DNA of 64,000 nucleotides. Source: Limonium bicolor. Its lineage: Eukaryota; Streptophyta; Magnoliopsida; Caryophyllales; Plumbaginaceae. The stretch is from positions 250,682,810 through 250,746,809 of the forward strand of contig CM041782.1 in NCBI GenBank assembly GCA_023374045.1, read 5' to 3'. The position numbers and the translations under genes were made by a program. The notes beneath the pieces were generated by a model. It was given only the letters and a program-made list of their open reading frames with translations. It did not search any database and was not told the DNA's origin. Below are positions 11,692 through 23,500 of the stretch, piece by piece. Each line of letters opens with the position of its first letter. Within the stretch, counting starts at the first letter, position 1.

Positions 11692-13094
11692 ATGGCAGGA
11701 CGTCCCAGAGGAAGCCGAGGTCGTGGCCAGGGTGATGATGCTTCAGGAATACCTGGAGGGCAGACGATCGCAGAGATCGTAGCTGCCGCATTAGGGCATA
11801 TGGGCTATCAGCCTGGTGTGGGTGCACCACCTCCACCGCCACAACCTAGGGAACCAAACTGGGTGAAGAGTCTTGCAGACCTTCGACCCGCGCACTTTAA
11901 GGGGGAGACCGATCCCGTCAAGCTTGAGGCGTACATCTCCGAGCTGGAGACCGCCTTCGAGACCCTTGATGTCCCTGCTGGGATCAAGGTGCGCCTGGCT
12001 GCTTTCTACCTGAAGGGGGCGGCAGGCGATTGGTGGAAGCTGGTGAGGGCCGAGCATGTGGCCAATCCAGAGTTCGGCTGGGAGCAGTACACCGCCTTGC
12101 TACGAGCAAAGTACTACCCCGCCCATGTCCAGACGAAGAAGCGCTTACAGTTGGATGCGCTTAAGCAGACGGACAAGATGACAGTGGACGAGTATTACTC
12201 AGAGTTCACTGCCTTGCTTCGACTTCTGCCAGGTCTTGGATATTCTGACCAGATCCTGGTAGACCGCTTCTATGGCGGGCTTAGCCATCGACTCCGCTAC
12301 GGCATGGGGCCGACGAGTTACACTACCTTGCAGGTAATAAGAATGATTGAGATTTGAGTAAGTAATGAGTAAGATTTAGATTATGAGAAATAAGAGTGAC
12401 TAATATTGTGGAAAAGCAGGAGTGCTATCATGCCGCTGCTAAGGTTGAGATAACCGTCCAGCTAAGGGACGAGGAGAATGCTAAGAGAAAGAATGCTGGT
12501 AGGAGCTCAGAAAGTCAAGGGCAAGGAGGGTACAAGAAACAAAAGCACCAGCCTCAGGCCCAGAAAAATCAAAACCCAAAGGGGAAGGAGGAAAAGGAGA
12601 AGGCTCCGGAAGAGCCATTGAAGTTGACATATGCTATTGCAGCTGCACCCCTGCGCTCTAGGGCGCCAAAGGGTAAGAAATTGATATTGAATGAGTTAAG
12701 AAACAAATTAGTAACCATTTGAGGTATGAGAATTGACATTATGAATCATCAGGATCTGAGACTGAGAAGGGAGCCGGTGGTGGCTACCAGCGACGCTTCA
12801 TCTGTAGGTGGTGTCACAAGGACCACCCCGGGCTCGACTATAAAGGGAATAAGGTGGAGTGCAACTTTTGTGGAGTCTACGGGCATCGAGCATATGAGTG
12901 TTACCGGAACCTTGCTAGCAGAGCCTATAGGCCCGATACCAGGGGCAAGGGCAAGACTGATCAGGGAGCTGGATCTGACGGTCAGAGGAAGGTGCAGCAG
13001 CCGGCGGATAAGAACCCACGGGTGACCCAGAAGTCGGGACCCACACTACACATGGTGGACCGGGACGATGAGCCTGAACCCTCATCGAGGCCAG
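11692..13094 (+). CDS. gag: Gag of element A, three exons
   Basis: Gag forms the virus-like particle and binds element RNA. Exons are 11692-12333, 12420-12672 and 12753-13094. The start is the ATG of MAGRPRGSRGRG, which aligns with MAGRPRGRGRGS in element B; an ATG four codons upstream is not shared. Exon 1 carries the retrotransposon Gag domain (WWKLVRAEHVANPEFGWEQY.., DEYYSEFTALLRLLPGLGY). Exon 2 is a basic, Gln/Lys-rich linker beginning ECYHAAAKVEITV. Exon 3 holds two zinc knuckles. The first is CRWCHKDHPGLDY, where the last Cys is replaced by Tyr (B keeps Cys), and the second is CNFCGVYGHRAYEC. The exons keep frame across both introns and end with codon phase 1 at CCAG. Read through into intron 3, the frame stops after a few codons. 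This gag frame looks intact apart from the lost knuckle Cys. Confidence 0.85.
12334..12419 (+). other. Gag intron 1, element A
   Basis: An 86-bp insert with donor CAG|GTAATA and acceptor AAAAGCAG|GAG interrupts gag in phase 0. Stops in every frame break the otherwise continuous Gag homology. Element B has a 105-bp intron at the same position with unrelated sequence. Confidence 0.8.
12673..12752 (+). other. Gag intron 2, element A
   Basis: An 80-bp insert with donor AAAGG|GTAAGAAA and acceptor AATCATCAG|GATC, phase 1. Element B has an 82-bp intron at the same place. Removing it joins the linker to the zinc-knuckle exon in frame in both elements. Confidence 0.8.
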
Positions 13095-14119
13095 GTACCG
13101 CTATAACCATTTAGTAATAAAACTACCTGCTTACCGCATTATCATGCATGTTTGGTGAATAACTAAGTTAAGTAAGAATAAGATGAGATTAGAACTTAAG
13201 TAAGATATTACCTACTACCGCTTTAGGAAGATTCAACATCTGCTACCCAATACCATCTACACCTAACCCGGAGCACACCGACATCGAAACCATAGACTTT
13301 CCAACCAAACAATGTCAGGTTATCCGCCCAGGTATGATTTTATTAAGGGGATACCTGACACCCGAAGCACAAATAGCCATCATCAGAAGATGCAACCAAC
13401 TAGGAATGGGACCGGGAGGTTTTTACACACCGGAGTACCCAGGGGGAGCAAGGATGAAATTGAAAATGATGAGCTTGGGCAAGGATTGGAATCCGTATGC
13501 CAAGAATTACCAAACCATGAGGGTGCAAGATGGAGTCTCACCACCGGGAATACCCGAGGAGTTCCATCCAGTTATTACACAAGTCGTGGAAATCGCTCAG
13601 CAGTTGGAAGCTGAACCGATTCCAGACATCCAGGCAGACATTTGCATTGTAAACTTCTACGAGAAGGATGGGAAACTGGGACTACATCAGGATAAGGACG
13701 AGACAACGGAGTCTCTCGAAAGAGGGATACCCGTAGTGTCTTGGTCCATTGGGGATGATGCAGAGTTTTTATACGGCGAGCAGAAGCGTGCGGACGTGCA
13801 GATAAGTTGGTACTTAAGTCAGGTGATGTGTTAATCATGGGAGGAGAATCGAGGATGTTATACCATGGGATTAAGAGAATCAAGCTGAATACAGCACCGT
13901 CAGCAGTGATCAATGCGACACACATGAGACCTGAAGACTAAACCTAACCTTTAGACAATATTAGCCATGTAATGTTAGAATGAAATGAGGAATGAGATGT
14001 AAGATTGAAGCACATGTTGTAAACAGGATGGTCATGAATAAAATAAAAGTGTTGTTCATATAAATTGTTACGACTCTTGTTATACCATCAATACTCATGA
14101 AGCTTGTGAACACAATTAG
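13095..14119 (+). other. Alternative intron between gag and pol, element A
   Basis: Donor CCAG|GTACCG at 13094/13095 is followed by two phase-1 acceptors. CTTTAG|GAAG (exon from 13227) leads into the AlkB frame. CAATTAG|GTTATGG (exon from 14120) leads into the frame that reaches the protease DSGA motif with no stop. Unspliced RNA stops six codons into the intron. The layout allows Gag alone, Gag-AlkB or Gag-Pol. This is inferred from phase and from identical organisation in B (28143-29210); no transcript data are available. Confidence 0.7.
13227..13964 (+). pseudogene. AlkB-type 2OG-Fe(II) dioxygenase exon, element A (frameshifted)
   Basis: AlkB enzymes use Fe(II) and 2-oxoglutarate to remove methyl groups from bases in DNA or RNA. 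The exon continues from gag in phase 1 and reads RFNICYPIPS..CQVIRPGMILLRGYLTPEAQI. It has the strand with IVNFYEKDGKLGLHQDKDE, in which the HxD iron ligands lie at 13685-13693, and PVVSWSIGDDAEFLYG. Downstream are GDVLIMGGESRMLYHGI (distal His ligand) and a C-terminus matching the RxNLTFRQ signature of AlkB, ending at TAG 13962-13964. Two single-base losses relative to B, near 13797-13802 and near 13931, shift the frame before the last conserved blocks, so this copy is inactive. The homologue in B covers the same span. The match to AlkB motifs, not just to 2OG oxygenases in general, makes the family call strong. Confidence 0.88.
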
Positions 14120-17100
14120 GTTATGGACTCGGTACGGAAGGTGCACTAAGCATACTTACAGAGGCACAGGCCGACGCCAGCGGTACTATCCTCACCGGCA
14201 CCCTTCCGATTAATGGGATTGAGGCATCAGTTCTCTTCGACTCAGGGGCCTCGCATACCTTTGTCTCGGCATCATTCGCGAGCAGGTTGGGGCTAGACGC
14301 TGATGAGCTTCCCGACTTCACGATTACGCTCCCGTCTAAGGAGAAGGTTCGTTGCACTCGTTATTACCGAGGAGCCACTGTCAGAATTAAGGAAGAAGAC
14401 TTTCCAGTCAGTTTCATTGAGTTCAGTAAGCTAGGATTTGATGTTATCTTCGGGATGAACTGGTTGGAGCGGCACAAGGGACGTATCCTCTGCGCCGAGC
14501 ATAGATTGCTGCTCAGGAGTCCGTCTAGGGTAACAATATCGTACCGCCAGAGGCCCAGAGAGCCTTCGACTAAGATCATCACCGCCATGGCAATGTATAA
14601 AGAATTAAGGAGAAAGGAAGAAGTGTACCTCTACTATGTACAAGACATAGAGAGAGACCCTGAGTTCGACCCTAACTTACCGGTAGTGTCGGAGTTCCTC
14701 GACTTATTTCCACTGGAACTGCCCGGCATGCCACCCACTCGGGAGGTAGAGTTCACCATCGAGCTGCTACCTAGTACCGGACCGATAGCCAAGGCACCAT
14801 ACCGTATGGCTCCGGCAGAAATGACAGAGTTAAAAGAACATTTGAAAGATTTGTTGGATAAGGGATTCATTAGACCAAGTGTGTCACCATGGGGAGCGCC
14901 AGTCCTCTTCGTGAAGAAGAAGGATGGTAGTCTCCGCCTCTGCATCGACTACAGAGAGCTGAATGCAGTGACAGTGAAGAATAAGTACCCACTACCCCGC
15001 ATTGACGATCTGTTCGATCAGTTGAAGGGAGCATCTGTGTTCTCCAAGATTGATCTCAGATCGGGGTATCATCAGATAGCCATTAAGGAGGGAGACATTG
15101 AGAAGACGGCATTCCGGACACGATACGGCCACTACGAGTTTACAGTGATGCCGTTCGGTTTGTCGAACGCACCGGCGAAGTTTATGGATCTGATGAACTG
15201 CTTGTTCCGTGAGCAGCTGGACAAGTCGGTTGTGGTTTTTATTGATGACATTTTGATATACTCGAAGTCTAAGGTTGATCATGAGGAACATCTGAGGAGG
15301 GTATTGGAAATATTGAGGGAGAACCAGTTGTACGCTAAGTTCTCCAAGTGTGAGTTTTGGCTTGACCAGGTCTCTTTCCTAGGTCATGTCATCTCAGATG
15401 CTGGGATCGCAGTGGATCCAGCAAAGATTGATGCCGTACGTACTTGGCCAAGGCCGAAGACTGTTACTGACATCCAGAGCTTTCTCGGTCTGGCGGGTTA
15501 CTATAGGAGGTTTGTTAGGGATTTCAGCAAGGTCGCGAAACCGATGACCAGTCTGATGAAGAAGGATGCGCCGTTCTTGTGGACAGTTGACTGTGAGAGA
15601 TCATTTCAGCGCTTGAAGGACTCACTGACCACTGCACCGGTTCTGACCATTCCAAACGGTACAGAGGGCTTTGAGGTTTATTGTGATGCATCCGGCAGAG
15701 GGCTGGGTTGCGTGCTCATGCAACATGGCAAGGTGGTGGCATATGCCTCACGTCAGTTGAAGAAACATGAGGAGAACTACCCCACACATGATTTAGAGTT
15801 GGGAGCTGTAGTCTTCGCTTTGAAGATATGGCGCCACTACTTATATGGGGTTAGTGCCACGATCTACACTGATCACAAGAGTTTGAGATACATATTCACT
15901 CAGAAAGAGTTAAATCTTCGACAGAGGAGATGGTTAGAGTTTCTGAAAGACTATGACATTGACCTCCAATACAAAGAGGGGAAGGCCAATGTTGTAGCAG
16001 ATGCCCTGAGCCGTCGAGCACACTCACTCCATTCGCTAGTTTCTTTCTCCAGCTTGGTTGATGAGGTGCGAGAGGCCCAGAGGACAGATGAGTACATGAG
16101 AGAGGTCAGACAGAAGATGACAGATGGTACCTTTGAGAGTCAGAAATACGACTTCAGACTTCATGATGATGATCTGATCAGACTTAAGGGCCGGTTGTGC
16201 ATACCACGGGGCAACACGGATCTAAAAGACCGTATACTTAGAGAATCACACTGTTCTTCAGTTTCCATCCATCCGGGAGCCTCTAAAATGTATAAAGACA
16301 TGAAGAGATACTTCTGGTGGTCGGGGATGAAGACAGATGTTACCGAGTTCGTCTTGAGGTGTCTCACATGCTAGAAGGTGAAATTCGAGCACCGACGACC
16401 GGGCGGAATGGTACAGTCGATGCCAGTTCCGGAGTGGAAGTTCCATGATATCTCCATGGACTTCGTAGTTGGGCTTCCACCTGCTAGGGGAGGTCTCAAC
16501 ATGATATGGGTGGTGGTGGATCGCCTTACCAAAGTAGCCCGATTCATACCGATGAAGGATACTTGGAAGGTGACCAAATTAGCTGAGTTATTTGAGAAAG
16601 AAATCATGAGACATCACGGGATACCAAAGACCATAGTGTCAGATAGAGATACCAGATTCCTTTCGAGGTACTGGAGAGCTACCAGAGAAGCGTTGGGTAC
16701 AGAACTCAAGCTGAGTACCGCGTTCCATCCTCAGATAGATGGTCAGACTGAGCGTACTATTCAGACACTCGAGGACATGCTGAGAGCATGTGCCCTAGAC
16801 TTCCAGGGCAGTTGGATTGACAGATTGCATCTGATCGAGTTTTCATACAACAACAGCTATCACGCTTCGATCAAGATGGCACCTTTTCAAGCGTTGTACG
16901 GTAGACCATGTCGTACACCGCTCTGCTGGGATGAGTCGAGTGAGACGGTCATTATAGGACCAGAGTACTTAGAACAAGTTAAGGCTGAAGTTCAGCAAAT
17001 TAGGGAGAACATGAAAGCTGCTTAAGATAAGCAGAAGTCGTATGCTGATGTTCGACACGGGACCTGGAGTTCGCAGTGGGCGACCAGGTATTTCTGCGAG

Positions 17101-17497
17101 TTTCACCGATGAAGGGTGTATTCAGGTTTGGGCAGAAGAGCAAATTAAGCCCGAAATTTGTTGGTCCTTATGAGATTACGAAGCGGGTGGGCCCGGTTGC
17201 TTACAGGTTGAATTTACCTGCTGAGCTGGGTAAAGTGCATGATGTTTTTCATGTTTCACAGCTAAAGAAATACATGCACCACCCCTCCCATGTGTTAGAA
17301 CCTGAGAGGTTGACTTGGAACCAAATATGAGATCCGTGGAGACTCCTCAAAGAATCTTGGACAGTAAGACTAGGGACACTCGCCACAAGTCAGTGCGACT
17401 GGTGAAGGTTCTCTGGTCTAACCAGGATGTCGAAGAGGCCACGTGGGAATTAGAGGATAAGATGAGGGCGAAGTACCCTTCTTTGTTTACTGACTAG
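14120..17497 (+). pseudogene. pol: Pol of element A: protease, RT, RNase H, integrase, chromodomain (broken)
   Basis: The frame opens at the acceptor 14119/14120. Protease is marked by [10 protein letters not shown] (about 14236-14265). Reverse transcriptase has [17 protein letters not shown] and the catalytic FIDDILIYS (about 15238-15264). RNase H has [11 protein letters not shown] and [11 protein letters not shown]. Integrase has the HHCC zinc region (HCSSVSIH.., CLTC) and the D, D, E residues in [16 protein letters not shown] and [12 protein letters not shown]. Then come the GPY motif (VGPYEITKRVGPVAYRL) and a chromodomain ending VKVLWSNQDVEEATWELEDK. Breaks: TAG at 16372-16374 where B has Gln, TAA at 17023-17025 where B has Gln, and frameshifts near 17055 and 17318. 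Both nonsense codons are explained by C-to-T change. It was presumably expressed as Gag-Pol by skipping the AlkB exon. Confidence 0.9.
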
Positions 17498-17509
17498 ATC
17501 GTCTGTATA

Positions 17510-17544
17510 GGGTACGGGGCGTACCCCTTTTTAAGGGGGGTAGA
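17510..17544 (+). other. Post-pol hairpin and upstream polypurine tract copy, element A
   Basis: Just after the pol stop, GGGTACG-GGG-CGTACCC (17510-17526) forms a perfect 7-bp stem, followed by a T-run and AAGGGGGGTAGA (17533-17544). The purine tract is identical to the one beside the 3' LTR. Element B (24714-24748, minus) has the same arrangement and element G (about 56979-57005) a degenerate one. It may act as a second plus-strand primer. Confidence 0.65.
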
Positions 17545-17774
17545 GCTTCCTTGCTTTTGAGTTAGAAACGATCATGTTTGTCGTTTGTTTGGTTGTTTAA
17601 GATGTGAAATTGTGTAACTTTGAGTTATGTATAATACTTATGTATTGTATTTGAGATTGACCTTTGAGTCTTGAGATGTGTGAATGTGAATATAAGATGT
17701 GGTGTTAAAATTAAGGGAATTGAGTACCGTGAATGATTAAGCACATATGTGAACTTTGAGGACAAAGTTCTTTT

Positions 17775-17786
17775 AAGGGGGGTAGA
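17775..17786 (+). other. Polypurine tract of element A
   Basis: AAGGGGGGTAGA lies one base before the TGAAATACCCC start of the 3' LTR, the expected place for the plus-strand DNA primer. The preceding CTTTGAGGACAAAGTTC is shared with element B. Confidence 0.85.
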
Positions 17787-20115
17787 TTGAAATACCCCAA
17801 ACTTAGATATGGTGTTTAAATGATAAACTAAGATATAAGGAGGCTAAATAATGCCTTAGAAACATTAAGAAACATTTTTAGCAAAGAAAATATAAGGAAA
17901 CACCAAAAGAGCAGTTTAAGCAAAAATGTGCTCTAAGCTTGGAGAGACTTGGGAGAGTACCCAAATATTGTTCTAAGACCTTAGTAATATCCTAATGGTC
18001 ATTTTAAATCAATTACCAAAAAAAACTAAGCTTGAAAACAAGTTAAAACACAAAATGTGCTTTAAGGAGTCTTAAAGCACGTTTTTGAAAAATTGTCTTG
18101 TAAATGAGTTTTGAATGGCTAAATGTCCATCATTACTCTTTAATTAACATGTGTACTATATAGTATCACATTTGGAAGTCTATATCAATGGGAAATCAAA
18201 AATTTCACAACAATGTGCCTTGTTTTGTGAATAGTAAATTAATTAAGCTACTTTATAACATAAGTCAATATAAGTGAGATATTTGGTCAACAAAGACTTA
18301 AGTACCCCTTGTTACTAATGGGGGCCGGTTTCTCATGAGGTGAGTCACCACCTTCATGACTCATTAAGCAAATAAAGATTTGTAAAGCAAAAGTACTATT
18401 CACCTTTTAACATAAATATCACACTTTAGTAATTCTCTCTCCTCACTTCTTCATTCTCCTTTGTTTCCCACGTTTCTTGCTCTCTCTCCCTTCTCCATTA
18501 ACGTGAGGCAAACCTCCACGCTAGCTCCATCTAGCCTTGCACACAACTCACTCATTTTAGCTCCAAAACCAAAACAAATTACATATTCTCCTTAGTTAGC
18601 TCAAGCTCTTCCTTTCTATCTTTTCAAAACTTCAAGAGCTTCATTTTCGTGCCAAGTCAAACCACCATTAGAGGAGGAAATTCAAGTTTGGAGACTCCAT
18701 TGGCTTCTCCATTCTCTTAAGGTAAAGAAAGTGTAAGAAAATCTAGGTTTCCATCATTTTCTTCCTTGTCCGAAAATTTGCACTCATGGGACTCCATGTT
18801 TATGCCTTGTTCTAGCTTGTTTTCTACTCTCTTCAAAGGATTGAGGAGGTCCTTCTTGCTTCATATCCAAGCTTGTCTTGAGAAACCAAGGTAAAACAAT
18901 CACCTTAATACCTTAAAGCACATTTTTAACCTAGGGTTTGTTCCTTAAGGTTAATGTATTATCTAGTACTCATTGGAGTCATTGGATATTGGTTAGAACA
19001 TTGGCAAGGAGATATATATTGGTGACCGAGATTGAGCAAAGAAAAACCTAAGGAAGAAAGCTTTTAAAGCTTGTAAAAGAACAAGGTAAATTACTTACCT
19101 TAAGGTGTTTTATTCTTTAAGGGAATGGGATTTAGATATGTGATGAGTTTAGTGTGGAGTTATATTAGAAAGGGGTTATATAAAACCTAGGAGAAACAAT
19201 GACTATACTTGTGAACTTGTGACTAAAGAGCAAATGAGAAGAAGAGATAGTTAAAACAATGTTGAGATGAATTATAAGAAGCATTTTACTTCAATGGGAG
19301 CCTTGTTGTGTGTATTCGCAGGTTAAAGGCAAATATATGTGGAAATTCAGTGGTTAAGATTATTGTCATTTAAGGGCCTAAGTGTCAAGCATTTTAAGTT
19401 TAAGCACTATATGATGGTGTGGTGTGGTTTTTGTGTAAATTGTGTGTTAAGGTGTTGTGATGAGAATTTGGGTGATGTTGGTTGTTTGATGGAGAAAAAC
19501 CAAGTGTTAGGATGTACTATGTACTAGAGAACCCATGGCAAAATTTAAAAGAGAACTTAAGTGTTTAAGATATTCTAAGGGAATTGAATGACTAAGGAGG
19601 TACTAGGATGTTCTAGAGGTTCTCTTGATGAAAAGGGTGAGATTAAGGGTTCTAATGACTTATAATGACTTAGGTATCACCATGAAGGATTTATGAATCA
19701 AGATAATGTATTTGAGTATTTAGGACTTAGGTAAATGTTGATAAAAGAAGCTAGGAAACCTTGGTAAGTTTGGTGTGATTAAGTGTGAAACTTTGAGATG
19801 ATTTAGATAGAAACTAGAGTTTAGAATTTAAGGAAAACCTTATAAAGTGTAAGATAGATGAAAGTGGTGTATATGGTGTGGCCAAGTTCATAAGGAGGGA
19901 ACTTTGGGCTAGTAGAAGTGCTAGGTGAAAGGAATGTTGAAATGTAGGAAAGAAATAAGTGTTAGTAGTTGTTGTAAGAATTGTGTAAAGGATGGGAATG
20001 AGTTTGGTGGATGGTTTAAGATGAGTGTAAGGGTCTAAATGATGTTAGAACACATTGGATGGCTTGAGGAAAGGTTTAGTGAAGATTTGGCAAAGTTTGG
20101 GCATGTTTTGGTGGC

Positions 20116-20424
20116 GTCCGACCCAAGTTTGGGTTGGACGGCCTCTGTTTAACGCCAGGGAAAGGTTCTGGAATGGTCCGACCCAGAGGACTTGGGTCGG
20201 ACATGGGTCGACGGGTGAGTTTTAGAGGGCAGATAAGTTTCTGGAATGGTCCGACCCAGAAGGTTGGGTCGGACGTGGGTCGGACATGGGAGGTTTAGAA
20301 GACGGAAAAGTTCTGGAATGGTCCGACCCAGTTGGTTGGGTCGGACGTGGGTCGGACATGTAGAGTTTTTCAAACCCGAAAGTTACTGGAAGGGTCCGAC
20401 CCATAGGGTGGGTCGGACGGCCCT
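20116..20424. repeat. Palindrome array, 3' LTR A
   Basis: The same array as 9656-9987, with small differences: the first and last units are shortened and one palindrome arm is altered near 20212. The word GGTCCGACCCAG/TTGGGTCGGAC is otherwise kept. Confidence 0.85.
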
Positions 20425-20526
20425 TAACACTTAAAAAAAAGAAATTTTGAATTCTAAGGATGATAATTTGTAATAGGGTATACCTTTGGTAGGGTGGTAA
20501 TGATTAGGACCCTAAGAACTTAAGGG

Positions 20527-20531
20527 ATTAA
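20527..20531. repeat. Left target duplication of element B (ATTAA)
   Basis: ATTAA directly precedes TGTAACACCCC and is repeated at 34796-34800 directly after GGGGTATTTCA. The uninterrupted 5' LTR of element A has this site once (10091-10095), confirming the insertion. Confidence 0.93.
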
Positions 20532-23500
20532 TGTAACACCCCTACTACGCACATAACACTAAATGAAATCGCAGCGGAAAAGAATAACTAAACAGTAACT
20601 AACGCTTCGGTGCTACAACGCCGTCAACCACCCACGTGGTTGACAAGGCAGAATAAATACAAGTGTACCGGTCTGATGATCAGACTCCCGAGCATAAAAC
20701 TAAACCATAAATACATCATATATAATACCGAGTGTTTACATATTCTTCACTGTATCACATCACTGTTAACTGCAACAACCAAATATATAACGCCACGGGA
20801 GCACAGGCGCATCCCGGGCCATCATCCCAAAAGTATACAAAAGTAAATCACTTCCTAGGATCTAGAGCCACTCCGCTTCTTCGATCCTCATCCTGCAGTA
20901 TAAGAAATATGGATCCCCCGAGGGGGTCAGCAACCCTTGGCTGGTATGGTTAACGCGCAGCCCATCGGCTACCGGGATACGCGCAACTAATTGTCATGAT
21001 AACATGGCATTCATTTATATACATAACATAACATGGGGCATAGCATCAATAGTGCACAGCTCAACATCACATACACGGTGGATCTTCGTTCCACAATAAC
21101 AAACCACAAGGGTCAAATAACACAAGAGCCTAGAGAGTGATTCACTCTCATGTTAAGCTCGTTAAACACACTCATTACCGTTCTGTTAGACGAACGAGTA
21201 ACTTAAGTCACAGATGGTTCGGATTTAGTGACCCGAACACACCACACAAACACATGTTCCCACTAAACCGATCATAAGTCAGAATAGGTAAGCTTTGGAA
21301 GAAGCTAGCGGGAGATCGAACGCCAAATTAAGGAGAACAATCTTAACAACATAAGAGTCGAATCTGATTCAGATATCTACTCTTAACTTACATGCATGAC
21401 CGGACAACCGGATTCCTCACTTCCCAGTTAACACTTGTTAGAAGTTCATGGTGGAACTTAACAACCAATACACAATAGGTGGTAAGTCATGTTAGACACA
21501 CACAAGGGAAATGAGTCACATCATAACATCACAATAATATGAACAACTGTAAACTCATTACATGTTTAGATCTTATAACGTCATAAACACAGAAAAACAT
21601 ACAACACACAAGCCGGTGTAAACCGGTAGACAACAGACTGCAAGAAAACCATACCTTGGTCCTTGCCTCGTTTGGTTTCCTCCGTAGGTCACTCCTATAC
21701 ATAGTTAATAACGTCGGTTAATTATTTATTTAACTTCAAACTTACTAAGTATTTAACATGATTGTATGACATGTTTTAATGTCTATCTTACCCTAGGTTA
21801 CCTTCATTATACACCCTAGGGTTAACTACATAGGTCACATTCTTTTCTGTTTTTTTTTTTACAAGTTTAGGTCCGACCGACCTTACCGACCGAACTTACC
21901 CAAGTTCGGTCGATTCCAGAAACATTTCCGTCAAAATTTTCTACTCCGACACCTGACCTTGTAAGTTCGGTCGCATGTTCGGTCTATTCCCGAGAGTTTC
22001 TTCCCTTTGAAAATTTAGCCCGACCGAACTTGCCAAGTCCGGTCCTATGTTCGGTCGATTCCAGTAACTCAATCCGTACACAAAATACAAGCCCGACCGA
22101 CCTTGCAAGTCCGGTCCCCAAGGTCGGTCCATTCCAGAAGCCAATTCTCGCAGGGTAAACTGGGCTCGACCGACCTTGCAAGTTCGGTCGCAAGTTCGGT
22201 CTGGCCCAGACCCTTGTTTTCCTTTTTACATTCAACTCCAAACTTCACCCCATATACCCTAGTACACCCTAACCTCATTTAGGCACTTCAAATACACCTT
22301 AAGACATCCTTAAACACTCATAAAACTCATTTTCTAATTCCTTAAGCCTTTACTTATTTCCTTGTAAAATTCCTTAACACTTACAACATTTTATACTAGG
22401 TTTCTAAATGGTGTTTCTCACCTATGATAACTACTATCCCAAAATGCTTTCTCCTCATCTTAACATCATCTCTTAAGCACTATTTCTCACAACTAACTCC
22501 TTATGTCATTCTTGAAATTCTTTTCCAAGTTTACACTTTCTCCTTATTTTACCAAAGTTTGCCTAAGTCTTTATCTAAGTCCAAAATGACTTTGGTACAT
22601 ACTAAAACCTCAAGCTCATGCCTAAGTCCTTGTGACATCCTAAATCACCTTAATGCATGTTTCTTACACAAGAACAACACTTAACCAATCTAAACACCTC
22701 TTAACTTATCAAACTCATTTTAACTCTTAGAACTTCTCATTTATTACCTAAATTTCGACATAGGTTCTCCTAGAACATTACTAAACCAAAACACATTGTT
22801 TTTACCAACAAACAACCAAGAACACTAAAAATCCATCAAGCACTTATTAGACACAAACTCCACTCATAAAGCACTACATCACAATATAGTGCATAATTTA
22901 AATTGCATGGCACTTAGGCCCTTAAATGACATGGCTCTTAGGCCCTTAAGATGCATAAATCATAAACACTGAATTTCCACAATATATTTGCCTTTAACCT
23001 GCAAATACACTCAACAACACATATGCCTTTTACTAAGCTCTTGAGAACACTTTACTAAGTCATTCACCATTTGCTCTTTAGGTAGTTTTAACAAGCATTA
23101 TAAGCTCATTTCTCCTAAGGCATTAAACAACATTAGGTTAGTAGATTTACCTCTCTTGCAAATAACTTCTTTCTTGTTTCCTTTAAAAACCGGTAGGGTA
23201 TTTGATTCTTTGACAAGTTCTAAACAATATACAAACATTATAATGAGTATTCAAGCTATAAGCTTCATCTCATTGTAAACCCTAATTTTACATTGTTTCA
23301 AAAACATTAATGTAGTTGTTTTACCTTGCTCTTTGAAGAGAGTTTGAATATCTAACAAGAGAGGACTCCACCTAGTCCATGAAGAGTTGGAATGAAGCTA
23401 GAACAAGGTCACACAAAGAGCTCCTTCAATATGTATTTTCGGTCACCACAAAACATGAAGGAAATGAAGTTTTTATTTGAGATTCCTTACCTAGAAGCAA

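Larger units (their letters stand above)
17788..20531 (+). repeat. 3' LTR of element A, first part
   Basis: This matches 7322-10098 of the 5' LTR with few substitutions and short indels; for example, a repeated AAGTGTT near 9490 is present once here. It is interrupted at 20531 by element B, which duplicated ATTAA. Confidence 0.93.

Noticed and set aside
13312..13614. Alternative frame starting MSGYPPRYDF over the AlkB exon
   Set aside because: It is an out-of-frame shadow of the AlkB frame, which is supported by protein similarity between A and B.
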